Shown: positions 26,141 through 35,213, counted from the first letter of the stretch. The stretch is DNA of 64,000 nt from Paenibacillus sp. 32352 (GCF_002042965.1 NZ_MZNT01000005.1:62001-126000); one strand, 5' to 3'. A program made the numbers and translations. Notes: generated by a model not told the origin, from the letters alone.

Positions 26141-26809
26141 TTAGATAAAACCGTTCTCCGCCAGAAACGCTTCCGTTAGCGTTCCCTTTTTGCGAGCCGT
26201 TTCAACGCTCCCCGGCATCCGGTGATTCATCAGCTTTTCCATGTATTTGCCCAGAACATCCGCTTCAAGATTCACTTCATCTCCGGCTTTCTTATGCTGA
26301 AGAATCGTCTGAGCCAGCGTGTGAGGGATAATGGACACCGTAAAGCTCTGTTCCGTTACCTGCACTAGTGTCAGGCTGATGCCATCAATCGTAATGGAGC
26401 CGTGCGGAATCATATACTTCAATATGGAAGGCTCCGAAGGCTCGATTTGAAACACAACGGCGTTCTCTTCCTGGTATCTGTTCGTTATGAGACCCGTTGA
26501 ATCCACATGGCCCTGAACGATATGGCCGCCAAAGCGCCCTCCCGCAAGCATCGCCCTTTCCAGATTGACCGGGTCCCCGACATGCAGCTTGTGGAGCAAC
26601 GTACGCCGGAAGGTCTCAGGCATGACATCCACCGTAATCGACGATTCGTCATACTGAACAACCGTTAAACAAACGCCGTTCACAGCAATGCTATCGCCCA
26701 AATGCACATCCTCTAGGATTTTCCTGGCACCTATGGTCAGAATCATTGCTTGTCCTTGCCTGGTTATTCTTCTCATGGAGCCTATTTCTTCAATGATGCC
26801 CGTAAACAT
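26141..26809 (-). CDS. ribE: Riboflavin synthase alpha subunit
   Basis: The 222-residue enzyme dismutates two lumazine molecules to riboflavin. It has the two-fold repeat of the family: the N-terminal barrel starts [10 protein letters not shown], with VNGVCLTV and [12 protein letters not shown], and the second barrel has [10 protein letters not shown] and [12 protein letters not shown]. The ATG at 26809 is preferred since AGGTG lies 10 bases upstream; an ATG three codons earlier has no spacer to that site. It is 16 bases after ribD. Confidence 0.93.
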   Translation of the reverse strand: MFTGIIEEIGSMRRITRQGQAMILTIGARKILEDVHLGDSIAVNGVCLTVVQYDESSITVDVMPETFRRTLLHKLHVGDPVNLERAMLAGGRFGGHIVQGHVDSTGLITNRYQEENAVVFQIEPSEPSILKYMIPHGSITIDGISLTLVQVTEQSFTVSIIPHTLAQTILQHKKAGDEVNLEADVLGKYMEKLMNHRMPGSVETARKKGTLTEAFLAENGFI

Positions 26810-26825
26810 CCGCCACATTCACCTC

Positions 26826-27929
26826 TCATCCGTATTTCGGATAGCCGGATATACATACATCCTCGCCAAACTGTTGAACCTGAATACGTTCCAGCTGAAC
26901 TGCGTCCTTCATCTTCTCAAAGCCGGCAAAGTCAAAATTGGACGGCGCGTCGGCGCCCCCGCCTATAATTTTGGGGGCATAGAACAGCAGCACCTTATCA
27001 ATCAAGCGATTTTCCAGCATGGAGCCGTTCAGTTGTCCCCCGCCTTCGAGCAGGATCGATGCAATTTCTCTCTCGCCCAACAGCTCCATGGCTTTTGGCA
27101 AATCAACCTTAGGGCCTTCGCCGCATTCAAGAACCGTCACCCCGGCCGCTTCCAGTGCCCTTCGCTTGGCTGTATCGGCATCTCCCGTTGTCAAGACCAG
27201 CGTCTCGGCAGACCGATCCTTGACGACATGGGCATCCAGGGAAATCTTGAGCTTCGAATCGACGATTATACGAGTGGGGTTCAGCGCAGGAACATCCAGT
27301 CGGGTCGTCAGCAAAGGATCATCGTTCAACACCGTTCCAACACCCACCATGATGGCTTGATTGCGATGTCTCAGCGTATGGACGAACGACCTCGATTCGG
27401 GGTTCGTTATCCACTTGCTGTCCCCTGTCCGCGATGCAATCTTGCCGTCCAACGTGCTTGCCGTCTTCAACGTAACGAACGGCATCTTCGTCACGATATA
27501 CTTGTTGAACGCTTCGTTTAACGACAGGGCGCGTTCTTGCAGCACGCCTACCGTAACATCAATCCCGTGCCGTCTCAGCCGTTCTACGCCGCTTCCTGCG
27601 ACAAGCGGGTTCGGATCGGTGCATCCAACGACGACACGCTTCACCCTCTCCTTAATGAGCCGATCGCTGCAGGGAGGCGTCTTGCCGTAATGGCTGCATG
27701 GTTCAAGCGTCACATAAGCCGTTGCCCCCTCCGCCTCAGAGCCGGCCATTTGCAGAGCATGAATTTCGGCATGGGGAGTTCCGCGCTTTAGGTGCGATCC
27801 CATTCCGATGATGCGTCCGTCCTTAACCAGTACGCAGCCTACTGCGGGATTGATTCCCGTTTGGCCCGAAGCCCCTTCGGCAAGCTGGATAGCCAGCTTC
27901 ATGTAGAACTCGTCGTTGATCAGCTCCAC
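26826..27929 (-). CDS. ribD: Bifunctional diaminohydroxyphosphoribosylaminopyrimidine deaminase / reductase
   Basis: The 367-residue enzyme carries out steps two and three of riboflavin synthesis. The N-terminal deaminase has the zinc motif HAEIHAL and PCSHYGKTPPC; the C-terminal reductase has TLDGKIASRTGDSKWI and LLEGGGQLNGS. The GTG at 27929 has a perfect AAAGGAG 8 bases upstream and gives the usual family length. An ATG at 27959 (AAAGGA, 7-base spacing) is a real alternative. Longer frames would run into the riboswitch terminator and can be ruled out. It is the first gene of ribD-ribE-ribBA-ribH. Confidence 0.9.
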   Translation of the reverse strand: MELINDEFYMKLAIQLAEGASGQTGINPAVGCVLVKDGRIIGMGSHLKRGTPHAEIHALQMAGSEAEGATAYVTLEPCSHYGKTPPCSDRLIKERVKRVVVGCTDPNPLVAGSGVERLRRHGIDVTVGVLQERALSLNEAFNKYIVTKMPFVTLKTASTLDGKIASRTGDSKWITNPESRSFVHTLRHRNQAIMVGVGTVLNDDPLLTTRLDVPALNPTRIIVDSKLKISLDAHVVKDRSAETLVLTTGDADTAKRRALEAAGVTVLECGEGPKVDLPKAMELLGEREIASILLEGGGQLNGSMLENRLIDKVLLFYAPKIIGGGADAPSNFDFAGFEKMKDAVQLERIQVQQFGEDVCISGYPKYG

Positions 27930-27982
27930 CGCTGCATCTCCTTTCTTTGTCTCTGGCATGCTATTTCCTTTGCGGACATACA

Positions 27983-28018
27983 GAAAAGGCCCTCTTTCCT
28001 CCATGAGAAAAGGGGCCT
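27983..28018 (-). terminator. Riboswitch-controlled terminator before ribD
   Basis: On the minus strand AGGCCCCTTTTC (28007-28018) pairs with GGAAAGAGGGCCT (27987-27999) and runs into TTTTC. It lies between the FMN aptamer and ribD and is the natural expression platform for transcription attenuation when FMN is high. Confidence 0.7.
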
Positions 28019-28202
28019 GACTTTGATAGGCATACGTAAAAAACGCACAACTAAAGCTATCTACGGCACAGCTAAATAAAGTTAATGAACCGACAGATTT
28101 TTTCTTAAATCTGCCATGCGGAAAGAAGCATTTCCTAAGTTGTGAAAATGACTTTCCCCTGTTTCATTAACTGCCGCGACGATAGTTCGCCGTTTGCATT
28201 TT

Positions 28203-28358
28203 TCCTTCTCCCATCCAGACTATACTGTCGGTCTCGGAGTTGCACCGAGTCAGCCGAGCGGCAGCATGAAGCCACTGCGCGGGTCACGGACTAAGTATTG
28301 CAGTCAGCTGCAATACATCACCGCCGGTGGGGAATTGCACCCCGCCCCGAAGGAAATT
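28203..28358 (-). promoter_or_regulatory. FMN riboswitch (RFN element)
   Basis: All conserved RFN segments are readable on the minus strand in order: CTTCGGGGCGGGGTGCAATT, CCCCACCGGCGGTGAT, AGTCCGTGACCCG, TCGGTGCAACTCCGAGACCG, and ACAGTATAGTCTGGATGGGA followed by GAAGG. A non-conserved stem (TATTGCAGCTGACTGCAATA) fills the variable position. It controls the rib operon in response to FMN. The remaining bases down to 28019 hold a CAGATTT/AAATCTG hairpin at 28095-28115 and no gene. Confidence 0.96.
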
Positions 28359-28469
28359 CTTATGAATCTTCAAGCGCCGATGATAACCGACGTTTGTCAG
28401 AAATCATAACACCCTGAAACAAAAATTGCAAGACATTACTCGATGAGAGCATGGGTATTCCCATCGGAA

Positions 28470-29579
28470 TTAGGGATTAAACGGCTTATAGGATGAGTTA
28501 AAGTGATCCATATCGATGTTTTCCCAGATATTTTTGACTGCAACCTGATCCGGTTTGCTGAATACCAGGAAGGCCGTTGGCAAATATCTCATTCCGTAGC
28601 TGCTGGAAGGCTTATTGACGACCTGATTGTCTTTAACGAGCACAGAGGATGAGCCTCCGTCGAGGTTAGCCGCCGTTACCGCTCCTCTGTCGAGCAAAAT
28701 GTTCTGGACGTCATATAGCGTTGCGCCGATGGAGTAGCCCGGCTGGCGACCGTCAATAACGACGAACATAATGGTTCCGTCCTGCTTCTGGGCCATACAG
28801 GTTCTTGGGGCGATCCCCCATCCGTCGGCCTGATTCTTGATCAGCCCTTTTCCGTTGACGATAAATTTGGGCTGGAAGGTCACCGCATCCCTTACCCCCA
28901 TGCTGAGCAGCTCGGATGGCTTATAGCGTCCTGCCACCATGAGACCGTTCTTGTCAATCCCTACGACATTGACAGGGTCCTCCATGCCTACATCGCTGTA
29001 CAGGAGCTTCCCTCCGGACATAACAATTCCCGCAGGCTTGAAGCCGTTGCCGTCCCAGTTCGGGTCGTCAAAGGCCCCGCCGTTCACGCCGGCTATTGCC
29101 TTCGTCCGCTGAACCATGCTCAATATTTGCTCGCCTTGCCCTACTATGCTTGTCGTGACTACGCGGATCATCTTGGGGTCATGAACATATAAAATATGCC
29201 CTTTATAATTTTTCCCCTCTATATCTTCTACTTCCACATTCTTGTTCGCTTTATTCTCCAGATCAATATTGTGCTGGTCCTTGATCTGTGCCATCTCGTC
29301 GAATTTCTTCTCGTAGTCCGCAACCCTACGGTTCAGCTCGTCTTCGCCGATCAAATACTTGGCCCAATGCCTATGCTGCGTCGTTATCAGCGTATCGGCC
29401 ATCATGTAGCGGAGCGTAGAGCCGGAAGCCGTACCGTAGAACCATATCAGCGCCGCAAGAGCTGCGAATATCAACACCAGCAGCGTATAAGCGATTTTGC
29501 GGTTCCTTCGCTTCTTGCGGGCATTCTTCCCTGTCGAAGTGCGGTTTTGTTGCAGGGATAAGCCTTGATTGCTATCCAA
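28470..29579 (-). CDS. Phosphodiester glycosidase family protein (NAGPA/DUF2233 domain), membrane-anchored
   Basis: The 369-residue protein has a basic cytoplasmic head (KKRRNRK), one membrane span near residues 31-50, a helical linker rich in charged residues, and a C-terminal NAGPA domain from about residue 150. Family landmarks are AIAGVNGGAFDD, AGIVMSGGKLL, FVVIDGRQPGYS and NLDGGSSSVLV. Relatives remove N-acetylglucosamine from phosphodiester-linked sugars; in Bacillus the related YoeB/YqgT-type and exopolysaccharide proteins act on wall polymers. The exact substrate is unknown. The start is a TTG, with AGG about 8 bases upstream, so it is uncertain. Confidence 0.8.
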   Translation of the reverse strand: MDSNQGLSLQQNRTSTGKNARKKRRNRKIAYTLLVLIFAALAALIWFYGTASGSTLRYMMADTLITTQHRHWAKYLIGEDELNRRVADYEKKFDEMAQIKDQHNIDLENKANKNVEVEDIEGKNYKGHILYVHDPKMIRVVTTSIVGQGEQILSMVQRTKAIAGVNGGAFDDPNWDGNGFKPAGIVMSGGKLLYSDVGMEDPVNVVGIDKNGLMVAGRYKPSELLSMGVRDAVTFQPKFIVNGKGLIKNQADGWGIAPRTCMAQKQDGTIMFVVIDGRQPGYSIGATLYDVQNILLDRGAVTAANLDGGSSSVLVKDNQVVNKPSSSYGMRYLPTAFLVFSKPDQVAVKNIWENIDMDHFNSSYKPFNP

Positions 29580-29696
29580 CGTGATAACCTACTTTCATTC
29601 TAGTAATCTGAGTTGTCTATTAAACAATACCATGAAAAAAAGCTGAAAATGAACTGGGAATGAAAAGAAATTGGGCTGGAGAGCACGGAAAATGCA

Positions 29697-29738
29697 CGAA
29701 AAAAGACCGAAAGCCCTGTAAAAGAGAGCTTCCGGCCT
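29697..29738 (-). terminator. Terminator after ppiB
   Basis: On the minus strand GGCCGGAAGC pairs with GCTTTCGGTC and six T follow. It lies 19 bases past the ppiB stop codon. Confidence 0.75.
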
Positions 29739-29756
29739 TCATTTCCTGTCGAGAGA

Positions 29757-30188
29757 TTACACTTCGACTACCTTTACGGATTCCATGCGGTCTCTTCCTT
29801 GGAATTCGTCAACATGCTCCATACCGGAAACCACTTTTCCGAATACGGTATGCTGACCGTCCAGATGCGGCTGCGGCTGGTAGCAAATATAGAACTGGCT
29901 GCCGCCGGTATTGCGTCCGGCATGCGCCATAGCGAGCGTACCGCGTTCATGCTTGTTAGGGTTGATTTCGCAGTTGATTTTGTACCCAGGGCCGCCTGTG
30001 CCGGTGCCATGAGGGCATCCGCCTTGCGCTACGAAGCCAGGAATAACGCGGTGGAACACCAGACCGTTGTAAAATCCTTCGTTCGCCAATTTTTCAAAGT
30101 TAGCGACCGTATTAGGCGCATCTTTGTCAAACAAATCGATAACGATTTGGTTACCGTTTGCCATAGTAATATGAGCTTGTTTTGCCAT
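29757..30188 (-). CDS. ppiB: Peptidyl-prolyl cis-trans isomerase, cyclophilin type
   Basis: The 143-residue cytoplasmic cyclophilin assists protein folding by isomerising Xaa-Pro bonds. Active-site residues are in place: [13 protein letters not shown] (catalytic Arg), NTGGSQFYI, and [12 protein letters not shown]. There is no signal peptide. AAGGAG lies 11 bases before ATG. It is a single-gene unit between the glycosidase gene and lysA, with its own terminator. Confidence 0.94.
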   Translation of the reverse strand: MAKQAHITMANGNQIVIDLFDKDAPNTVANFEKLANEGFYNGLVFHRVIPGFVAQGGCPHGTGTGGPGYKINCEINPNKHERGTLAMAHAGRNTGGSQFYICYQPQPHLDGQHTVFGKVVSGMEHVDEFQGRDRMESVKVVEV

Positions 30189-30269
30189 TCTATGTACACT
30201 CCTTTATTCTTCAATGTGTCCTATTGTACTATAACCAAGCCTCGTTCACAAATCACTTTTTGTTCAAAT

Positions 30270-30292
30270 GCCAAAGAAACCCGCAAAGCGGG
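30270..30292 (-). terminator. Second, short terminator after lysA
   Basis: On the minus strand CCCGC-TTT-GCGGG is followed by TTTCTTTG. It stands about 55 bases behind the main lysA terminator and may act as a backup or protect ppiB from read-through. Confidence 0.55.
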
Positions 30293-30346
30293 GGACTGGC
30301 ATCAGAGCAGATTCAGGAACTTTGCGTGTGGCCCCGAAAGAATGCC

Positions 30347-30388
30347 AAAAAAACCGGCTCTCCGTAACTTTCGAGAGCCAGCCGGCTT
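30347..30388 (-). terminator. Terminator after lysA
   Basis: Minus-strand CCGGCTGGCTCT pairs with AGAGCCGG around a CGAAAGTTACGG loop, followed by seven T. It begins 6 bases past the lysA stop codon. Confidence 0.85.
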
Positions 30389-30393
30389 GAAAA

Positions 30394-31725
30394 CTATACC
30401 ATTTTGGTCACTTGCTTCATACGCTCAGGAATCATATCGTTGCCAACGATGTTGTCGTAGGATTCGCGTTGAACTACGACGTCCGCTTGGCCGTCTTTCA
30501 CAAACACGACAGCAGGTCTGCGAATACGGTTATAATTACTGGCCATGGCATAATTGTATGCCCCTGTGCAGGATACGGCCAGAACATCTCCGCTGTTCAC
30601 CTTAGGCAGTTGAATATCCCAGATGAGCATATCGCCGCTTTCGCAGCATTTACCGGCAATAGATACCAGCTCATCCTCCGGCTCGGTTGCCCGGTTCGCC
30701 AGCATCGCCTCGTAACGCGATTCGTACAACGCTTGGCGAGGATTATCCGTCATGCCGCCGTCCACAGCAACATACTTGCGGACTCCAGGGATATCTTTAT
30801 AAGTACCCACCGTATAAAGTGTCGTTCCCGCTTCGCCGACAATGCTGCGGCCCGGCTCGACCCAAATTTCCGGCGTCGGATAATTGTATTTGCTGAAGTT
30901 GGTTTTGATCGAGCTTGTAATGGCTTCAACGTATTTGCTGACCGGCAAAGGAGTGTCCCCTTCAACATAACGGATGCCGAAGCCTCCGCCCAAGTTGACA
31001 ACGCTGAACACAACGTCCAGCTCATCCCTTACCTTGGCGGCAAAAGCGATCACCTTGTCCACGGCCAGCTGGAAGCCTTCGACCTCGAAGATTTGCGAGC
31101 CGATGTGGGAATGAACACCTAACAGCTCGATATTCGGAAGCTGAATCGCTTCTTGAACCGCGCGGTACGCTGAGCCGTTATCCAAATCCAGGCCGAACTT
31201 GGAATCGATTTGTCCCGTCGAAATGTACTCGTGAGTATGTGCTTCAACACCGGGAGTAAGACGGAACAGGATGTTTACCTTTTGACGCTTCTCACCCGCA
31301 ATGGCATTGAGCAAATGTAGTTCGACCATATTGTCAACGACAAAGCAGCCGATCTTGGCATCAATCGCCATTTCGATTTCATGCGGAGATTTATTGTTGC
31401 CGTGGAAATGAATGCGTTCGGCCGGGAAACCGGCCTGCAGCGCTGTATACAGCTCACCGTCGGATACGACGTCCAGCGACATTCCTTCCTCTTCCGCAAT
31501 GCGGCACATCGCCATCACGCAGAACGCCTTGCTCGCGTAAGCCACCTGAAATTTCAGGCCGGACGCGCGGAATGCTTCGACATACTCGCGGCATCTTTGG
31601 CGAATCAGCGCTTCGTCCATCACATACAGCGGCGTTCCGAATTTTGCTACGAGATCGGTTGTATCGCAACCGCCGATCTGGAGGTGACCTTTATCATTAA
31701 TTTTACTGGTTCCATGTAAGTACAT
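30394..31725 (-). CDS. lysA: Diaminopimelate decarboxylase
   Basis: The 443-residue PLP enzyme converts meso-diaminopimelate to lysine, the last step of lysine synthesis. PLP lysine is in VAYASKAFCV (near residue 65); other landmarks are GVHSHIGSQI, NLGGGFGIRY, EPGRSIVGEAG, and the substrate loop CCESGD. No lysine riboswitch is seen in the 116-base gap upstream, so control must differ from the L-box genes. It follows spoVAF as in B. subtilis, where lysA also ends the spoVA cluster. Confidence 0.94.
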   Translation of the reverse strand: MYLHGTSKINDKGHLQIGGCDTTDLVAKFGTPLYVMDEALIRQRCREYVEAFRASGLKFQVAYASKAFCVMAMCRIAEEEGMSLDVVSDGELYTALQAGFPAERIHFHGNNKSPHEIEMAIDAKIGCFVVDNMVELHLLNAIAGEKRQKVNILFRLTPGVEAHTHEYISTGQIDSKFGLDLDNGSAYRAVQEAIQLPNIELLGVHSHIGSQIFEVEGFQLAVDKVIAFAAKVRDELDVVFSVVNLGGGFGIRYVEGDTPLPVSKYVEAITSSIKTNFSKYNYPTPEIWVEPGRSIVGEAGTTLYTVGTYKDIPGVRKYVAVDGGMTDNPRQALYESRYEAMLANRATEPEDELVSIAGKCCESGDMLIWDIQLPKVNSGDVLAVSCTGAYNYAMASNYNRIRRPAVVFVKDGQADVVVQRESYDNIVGNDMIPERMKQVTKMV

Positions 31726-31841
31726 TATCGGTTTCCCTCTTCCCCCTGAACATTACTTCTAACTTACCATAATCGAATGCAGGCTGACAATAAGAGAAAC
31801 TTGTAATTGTCTTTTTGTGCGGTTCGAAGTCGATAACACCG

Positions 31842-33563
31842 TTAAGATTTCGGCTGCCGGGTATTATCTGTCGTCTGGGTTAAGCTCATCCGGTTCTTCC
31901 GCGCCATGAACGGACGACGGACAATAATCTCGTTCAGGGCTTTGAAATTGAACGGTATGAACGGCCACATGTACGGAGCGTTGTAGGATCTCCGCGTCGT
32001 CAGGTAGACCAGCATTGCCGTAAACCCGATGACGACACCGGGCACTTTAAATACGGCTGCCAATACGAGCAGCCCCAATCGGCTTAGACGGTTCGCAAGG
32101 CTTAACTCATAGCTCGGCGTCGCAAAGGTTCCTACCGCCGCTATGGCCAGGTACAAGATGACCTCGTTCACGAACAGCCCGCTTTTCACCGCTACATCGC
32201 CTACCAGTATGGCGGCAACAAGCCCCATCGCCGTAGCCAGCGGGGACGGCGTATGTACGGCCGCCATTCGCATCAGATCAATGCCTAGCTCGGCTATGAG
32301 AAACTGGGCCAATAACGGCAGTCTGGCCGTTTTTTGCGGACCGAGAAACTCCAGGCCTGCCGGCTTCAGCTCCGGTGAAGTAACAAGCAGGAACCAGAGC
32401 GGCAGCAGGAAGATCGATGCAGCGATCCCGATAAATCGGACCCAACGCAGATAGGTCCCTACGGTCGGCGTCTGTCTGTATTCTTCCGCATGCTGAACAT
32501 GGTGGAAGAAGGTGGTTGGCAAAATAATGACGCTCGGGGACGTGTCTACAAACACAGCGACATGACCCTCCAGCAGATGAACAGACACAATATCAGGTCT
32601 TTCGGAGTAGCGGACCATCGGATAAGGATTCCAGCTCTTACCTACAATCGCTTCCTCAAGCTGCTTTTCGGCAAGGGGAAGTCCGTCAACCTCCACCTTT
32701 TGAATTTTATCGCGGATGGATTCGACCAGCGCGGGATCACAGATGTCATCAATATAAGCGAGGCAAATATCCGTGTGCGTTCTTCTCCCTGCGCGCAGCA
32801 TCTCCAGCTTCAGCTTGGGGTCCCGGATGCGGCGGCGCACCAGGGTAACGTTCGTCAGCAGCGTCTCGACAAAGCCGTCTCTGGCTCCACGCACGACCCT
32901 CTCCAGGTCCGGCTCCTCCGTAGTCCGGACAGGGAATGATTTCGCATCCACAATAATCGCTGTGTTCGACCCCTCGAAGAAAAAGCCGCTCGCTCCCATG
33001 GATACGTTATCGATCACTTCGCTCAGCTTATCCGTTTCCTTAACCTGGATGTGGGGAATGATGGCATCCATGAACAGCTGTACCGCATCCTGCCCTTTAC
33101 CGCCGGTGACCTGATGTGAGACGGGGGACTTCGTAATGTCGCCTTCCAAAGTGCGGCTGTGAATTTCCGCGGCCGACATCCGGTCCAATATCATGGTCAG
33201 AACCGTATCCTTTGCAAATCCGTTGTAGTAGAATATCCCGGTTTTATGTCCTCCGAATACCATTTTCCGGAAGACGATATCAAAGCTTTGATTCAGGCCG
33301 ACCTCTTTTTCCAGCAGCTTCTCCAGCCGTCCAAAATCGCTTGGGATATGGTCTTCCTTCGATGAGCCGCCTGCTTTTGAGGGACCTCGATGCTCCGTCT
33401 CCGTCTTCTCCGCTTCGTCTTCCATCGCCTCGTGATGGAGCTCCGGCGGCAGCCAGTCATGAGATGAAATAATGTTGCCTTCATGGTCAATTTCAAGCTT
33501 CGCCTCTTCACCGGCTTCTTCGCGGCCGGATAATTGTTTAGGCTTAATCGGTATTTTTTTCAT
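31842..33563 (-). CDS. spoVAF: Spore germination protein SpoVAF (GerA-family A subunit)
   Basis: The 573-residue membrane protein belongs to the GerA/SpoVAF family of the spore inner membrane. A large cytoplasmic domain (about residues 95-370, with YNGFAKDTVL, EGSNTAIIV and SWNPYPMVRYSERPD) is followed by four or five membrane segments. In B. subtilis SpoVAF and FigP form an ion channel that amplifies germination. The first 90 residues are an acidic, Glu/Lys-rich extension, so the protein is longer than the about 490-residue B. subtilis form. It is 20 bases downstream of spoVAB. The spoVAC-AD-AE genes normally in between are absent here. Confidence 0.88.
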   Translation of the reverse strand: MKKIPIKPKQLSGREEAGEEAKLEIDHEGNIISSHDWLPPELHHEAMEDEAEKTETEHRGPSKAGGSSKEDHIPSDFGRLEKLLEKEVGLNQSFDIVFRKMVFGGHKTGIFYYNGFAKDTVLTMILDRMSAAEIHSRTLEGDITKSPVSHQVTGGKGQDAVQLFMDAIIPHIQVKETDKLSEVIDNVSMGASGFFFEGSNTAIIVDAKSFPVRTTEEPDLERVVRGARDGFVETLLTNVTLVRRRIRDPKLKLEMLRAGRRTHTDICLAYIDDICDPALVESIRDKIQKVEVDGLPLAEKQLEEAIVGKSWNPYPMVRYSERPDIVSVHLLEGHVAVFVDTSPSVIILPTTFFHHVQHAEEYRQTPTVGTYLRWVRFIGIAASIFLLPLWFLLVTSPELKPAGLEFLGPQKTARLPLLAQFLIAELGIDLMRMAAVHTPSPLATAMGLVAAILVGDVAVKSGLFVNEVILYLAIAAVGTFATPSYELSLANRLSRLGLLVLAAVFKVPGVVIGFTAMLVYLTTRRSYNAPYMWPFIPFNFKALNEIIVRRPFMARKNRMSLTQTTDNTRQPKS

Positions 33564-33583
33564 ATCCTTCAGCTCCCTTTCTC

Positions 33584-34009
33584 TTATCCCAAAAAATTAA
33601 GCCAATCCAGCAAGGAACCCAGTACTTTCCCGAAAATCATAGCCATAAGAAGCCATATCATATACGAGCTCATTCCAATGCGCTTTGCCAAAATAGGAAT
33701 CACGTTGACCACTTCCGTAAGCGCGCCTGCCAGCATGCCTACAAAGCCGCCGGCGAATAATCCGAACAGCCCTGCAGCCATCGGAAGAAAGGAATAGGAC
33801 CAGTTAAAGAAATCGGATAATGTGAAAAAGAGGGAGCCCGTAATCACGGAGGCCTCATACCATCGGATAAGATGATAAGTCCTTGTGATTTGCGCCAGTC
33901 GTGGAATCACGTCGAGCACGACGAGAAAAGCCACCATCCCGCTGCCTACCGCGATACCGCCCGCCAACCCGATGAACATCTGAAGCGGTGTCGTCCACCA
34001 CCCGTTCAT
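33584..34009 (-). CDS. spoVAB: Stage V sporulation protein AB
   Basis: The 141-residue protein has four hydrophobic segments (MFIGLAGGIAVGSGMVAFLV at residues 12-31, then near 55-65, 75-100 and 115-135) with Gly-rich turns, typical of SpoVAB. It is an inner-spore-membrane protein made in the forespore. Its role in dipicolinate handling is less clear than that of SpoVAC-AE. The ATG overlaps the spoVAA stop by 4 bases (ATGA), so translation is coupled. Confidence 0.88.
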   Translation of the reverse strand: MNGWWTTPLQMFIGLAGGIAVGSGMVAFLVVLDVIPRLAQITRTYHLIRWYEASVITGSLFFTLSDFFNWSYSFLPMAAGLFGLFAGGFVGMLAGALTEVVNVIPILAKRIGMSSYMIWLLMAMIFGKVLGSLLDWLNFLG

Positions 34010-34638
34010 TTCCGCTCCCTCGCTTCATGGATTTTGGCGTATTCCTCCGCCACGACGTACGTGTTCACATTTTCCTCATACAGGAACATTTCGACTTCCA
34101 GAGGACTCGGCTCCTCGTTGAATTTCTTTTTAAAAAGGTGATTAAAAAAGACGATCATTCCGATTCCGATCCCGATGGAATAAGGTATTTGCAATATCAG
34201 CGGATGCTGCTCCCATTTGCCCGTCAGCAGCTGATAGATTCGCCGGTGAACCTCGGCCATGCTGACATCGGCGTGAAAGTTCATGATGGCAAGCCCTGAC
34301 CCCACAAATAAAAGAAGCCAGACCACAATAATCTGGACTATGTTCGGCGGCTTGCGGGATTCATGAATATCGATCAAGCAATGGGGTTCTCCAAAATGCT
34401 CAATTTGAAAAAATGGATACAGCTTCCTCACCTTCTCCACGATCAGCATCATATCGATTAATATTTTGTTGCCCTCGTTCTCCTTAGGCTGATGAATCAG
34501 CAGATGATTCAAAGGCTCTTCATAATCGCTATCGACCAACAATTGTGCTATCCTGCCAAGGTAGATCGCCTCACCCCGGCGCACGCAAACCCGTTTGCGC
34601 AATCGGATATATAAGGTTGGATTGGAGGCAGCACTCAT
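34006..34638 (-). CDS. spoVAA: Stage V sporulation protein AA
   Basis: The 210-residue protein has an N-terminal soluble domain (LYIRLRKRVCVRRGEAIYLG), two membrane segments (about residues 102-120 and 150-167), and an acidic C-terminal end. It is known from B. subtilis as the first gene of the SigG-dependent spoVA operon. The ATG at 34638 has GGGAGTG upstream with good spacing; an ATG seven codons earlier is less likely. A SigG-type promoter is readable just upstream. It is separated from sigF here by an opposite-strand DUF378 gene. Confidence 0.88.
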   Translation of the reverse strand: MSAASNPTLYIRLRKRVCVRRGEAIYLGRIAQLLVDSDYEEPLNHLLIHQPKENEGNKILIDMMLIVEKVRKLYPFFQIEHFGEPHCLIDIHESRKPPNIVQIIVVWLLLFVGSGLAIMNFHADVSMAEVHRRIYQLLTGKWEQHPLILQIPYSIGIGIGMIVFFNHLFKKKFNEEPSPLEVEMFLYEENVNTYVVAEEYAKIHEARERK

Positions 34639-34667
34639 TCCATTCACTCCCTTGTGCATTTATCCCA

Positions 34668-34697
34668 TAGTATGAATAACAATCATCTCTCATAGTC
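34668..34697 (-). promoter_or_regulatory. Putative SigG promoter of spoVAA-AB-AF
   Basis: On the minus strand GACTA (34693-34697) and CATACTA (34668-34674) are separated by exactly 18 bases. The -10 matches CATWHTA fully and the -35 matches four of five positions of GHATR. The spoVA operon of B. subtilis is SigG-dependent, so the position is as expected. Confidence 0.6.
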
Positions 34698-34805
34698 ATT
34701 TGCCGGCTTGCCAATAATTCACTTCCCCTTCTGCATAAACTTTTGTCATTTATGAAAAAGTAACAATATGACATAACTCTTAATCCCAAGAAAGGGTGCG
34801 TAGAA

Positions 34806-35015
34806 ATGGGTAAAATCGCTTTAACGCTCGTAATTATCGGTGCCTTAAACTGGCTGCTTGTCGGTCTGTTCCAATGGGATCTGGTTTCCGCTATCTTCGG
34901 GGGAGATATTCATCGAACGTCCTCCGGCATCAGCCGCATTGTATATACGCTGGTAGGCTTATCCGGATTATATTGCTTGAAATATTTATTCCTGGATGAA
35001 TCCAGAGCGTCATAG
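34806..35015 (+). CDS. DUF378 two-span membrane protein
   Basis: The 69-residue protein starts MGKIALTLVIIGALNWLLVG, the typical DUF378 pattern (IGALNWGLVG-type), and has a second segment near residues 42-60 (IVYTLVGLSGLYCLKYLFL). Function unknown; the family is common in Bacillota and often stress- or spore-linked. AAGGG lies about 11 bases before ATG. It is the only rightward gene between spoVAA and sigF and is bounded by its own terminator. Confidence 0.85.
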   Translation: MGKIALTLVIIGALNWLLVGLFQWDLVSAIFGGDIHRTSSGISRIVYTLVGLSGLYCLKYLFLDESRAS

Positions 35016-35104
35016 AAGGTCATTCATTTTGGGGTTCCCCCAAGTACCTTTGTTCGAAGCCCGGCCTACTTTGCGGGGCATGTTAAAATAAATCACCGTT
35101 GCAG

Positions 35105-35147
35105 CCGGAGACCTGTGTTCAAGTAACACGAGCGATCCGGTTTTTTC
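35105..35147 (+). terminator. Terminator after the DUF378 gene
   Basis: CCGGA (35105-35109) pairs with TCCGG (35136-35140), and an inner GTGTT/AACAC helix extends it. Six T follow. Confidence 0.75.
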
Positions 35148-35175
35148 TATTGGTTGGATCTCGATCCCGGCACGT

Positions 35176-35213
35176 AAAAAAGACCAAACAGCCTATTGGG
35201 CAATTTGGTCTTT
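35176..35213 (-). terminator. Terminator overlapping the 3' end of sigF
   Basis: Minus-strand AAAGACCAAA (35204-35213) and TTTGGTCTTT (35179-35188) form the stem and six T follow. The 5' arm lies within the last codons of sigF, so the terminator is partly coding. Confidence 0.85.

Noticed and set aside
31726..31841. Possible lysine riboswitch before lysA
   Set aside because: The gap is only 116 bases and has none of the conserved L-box segments.
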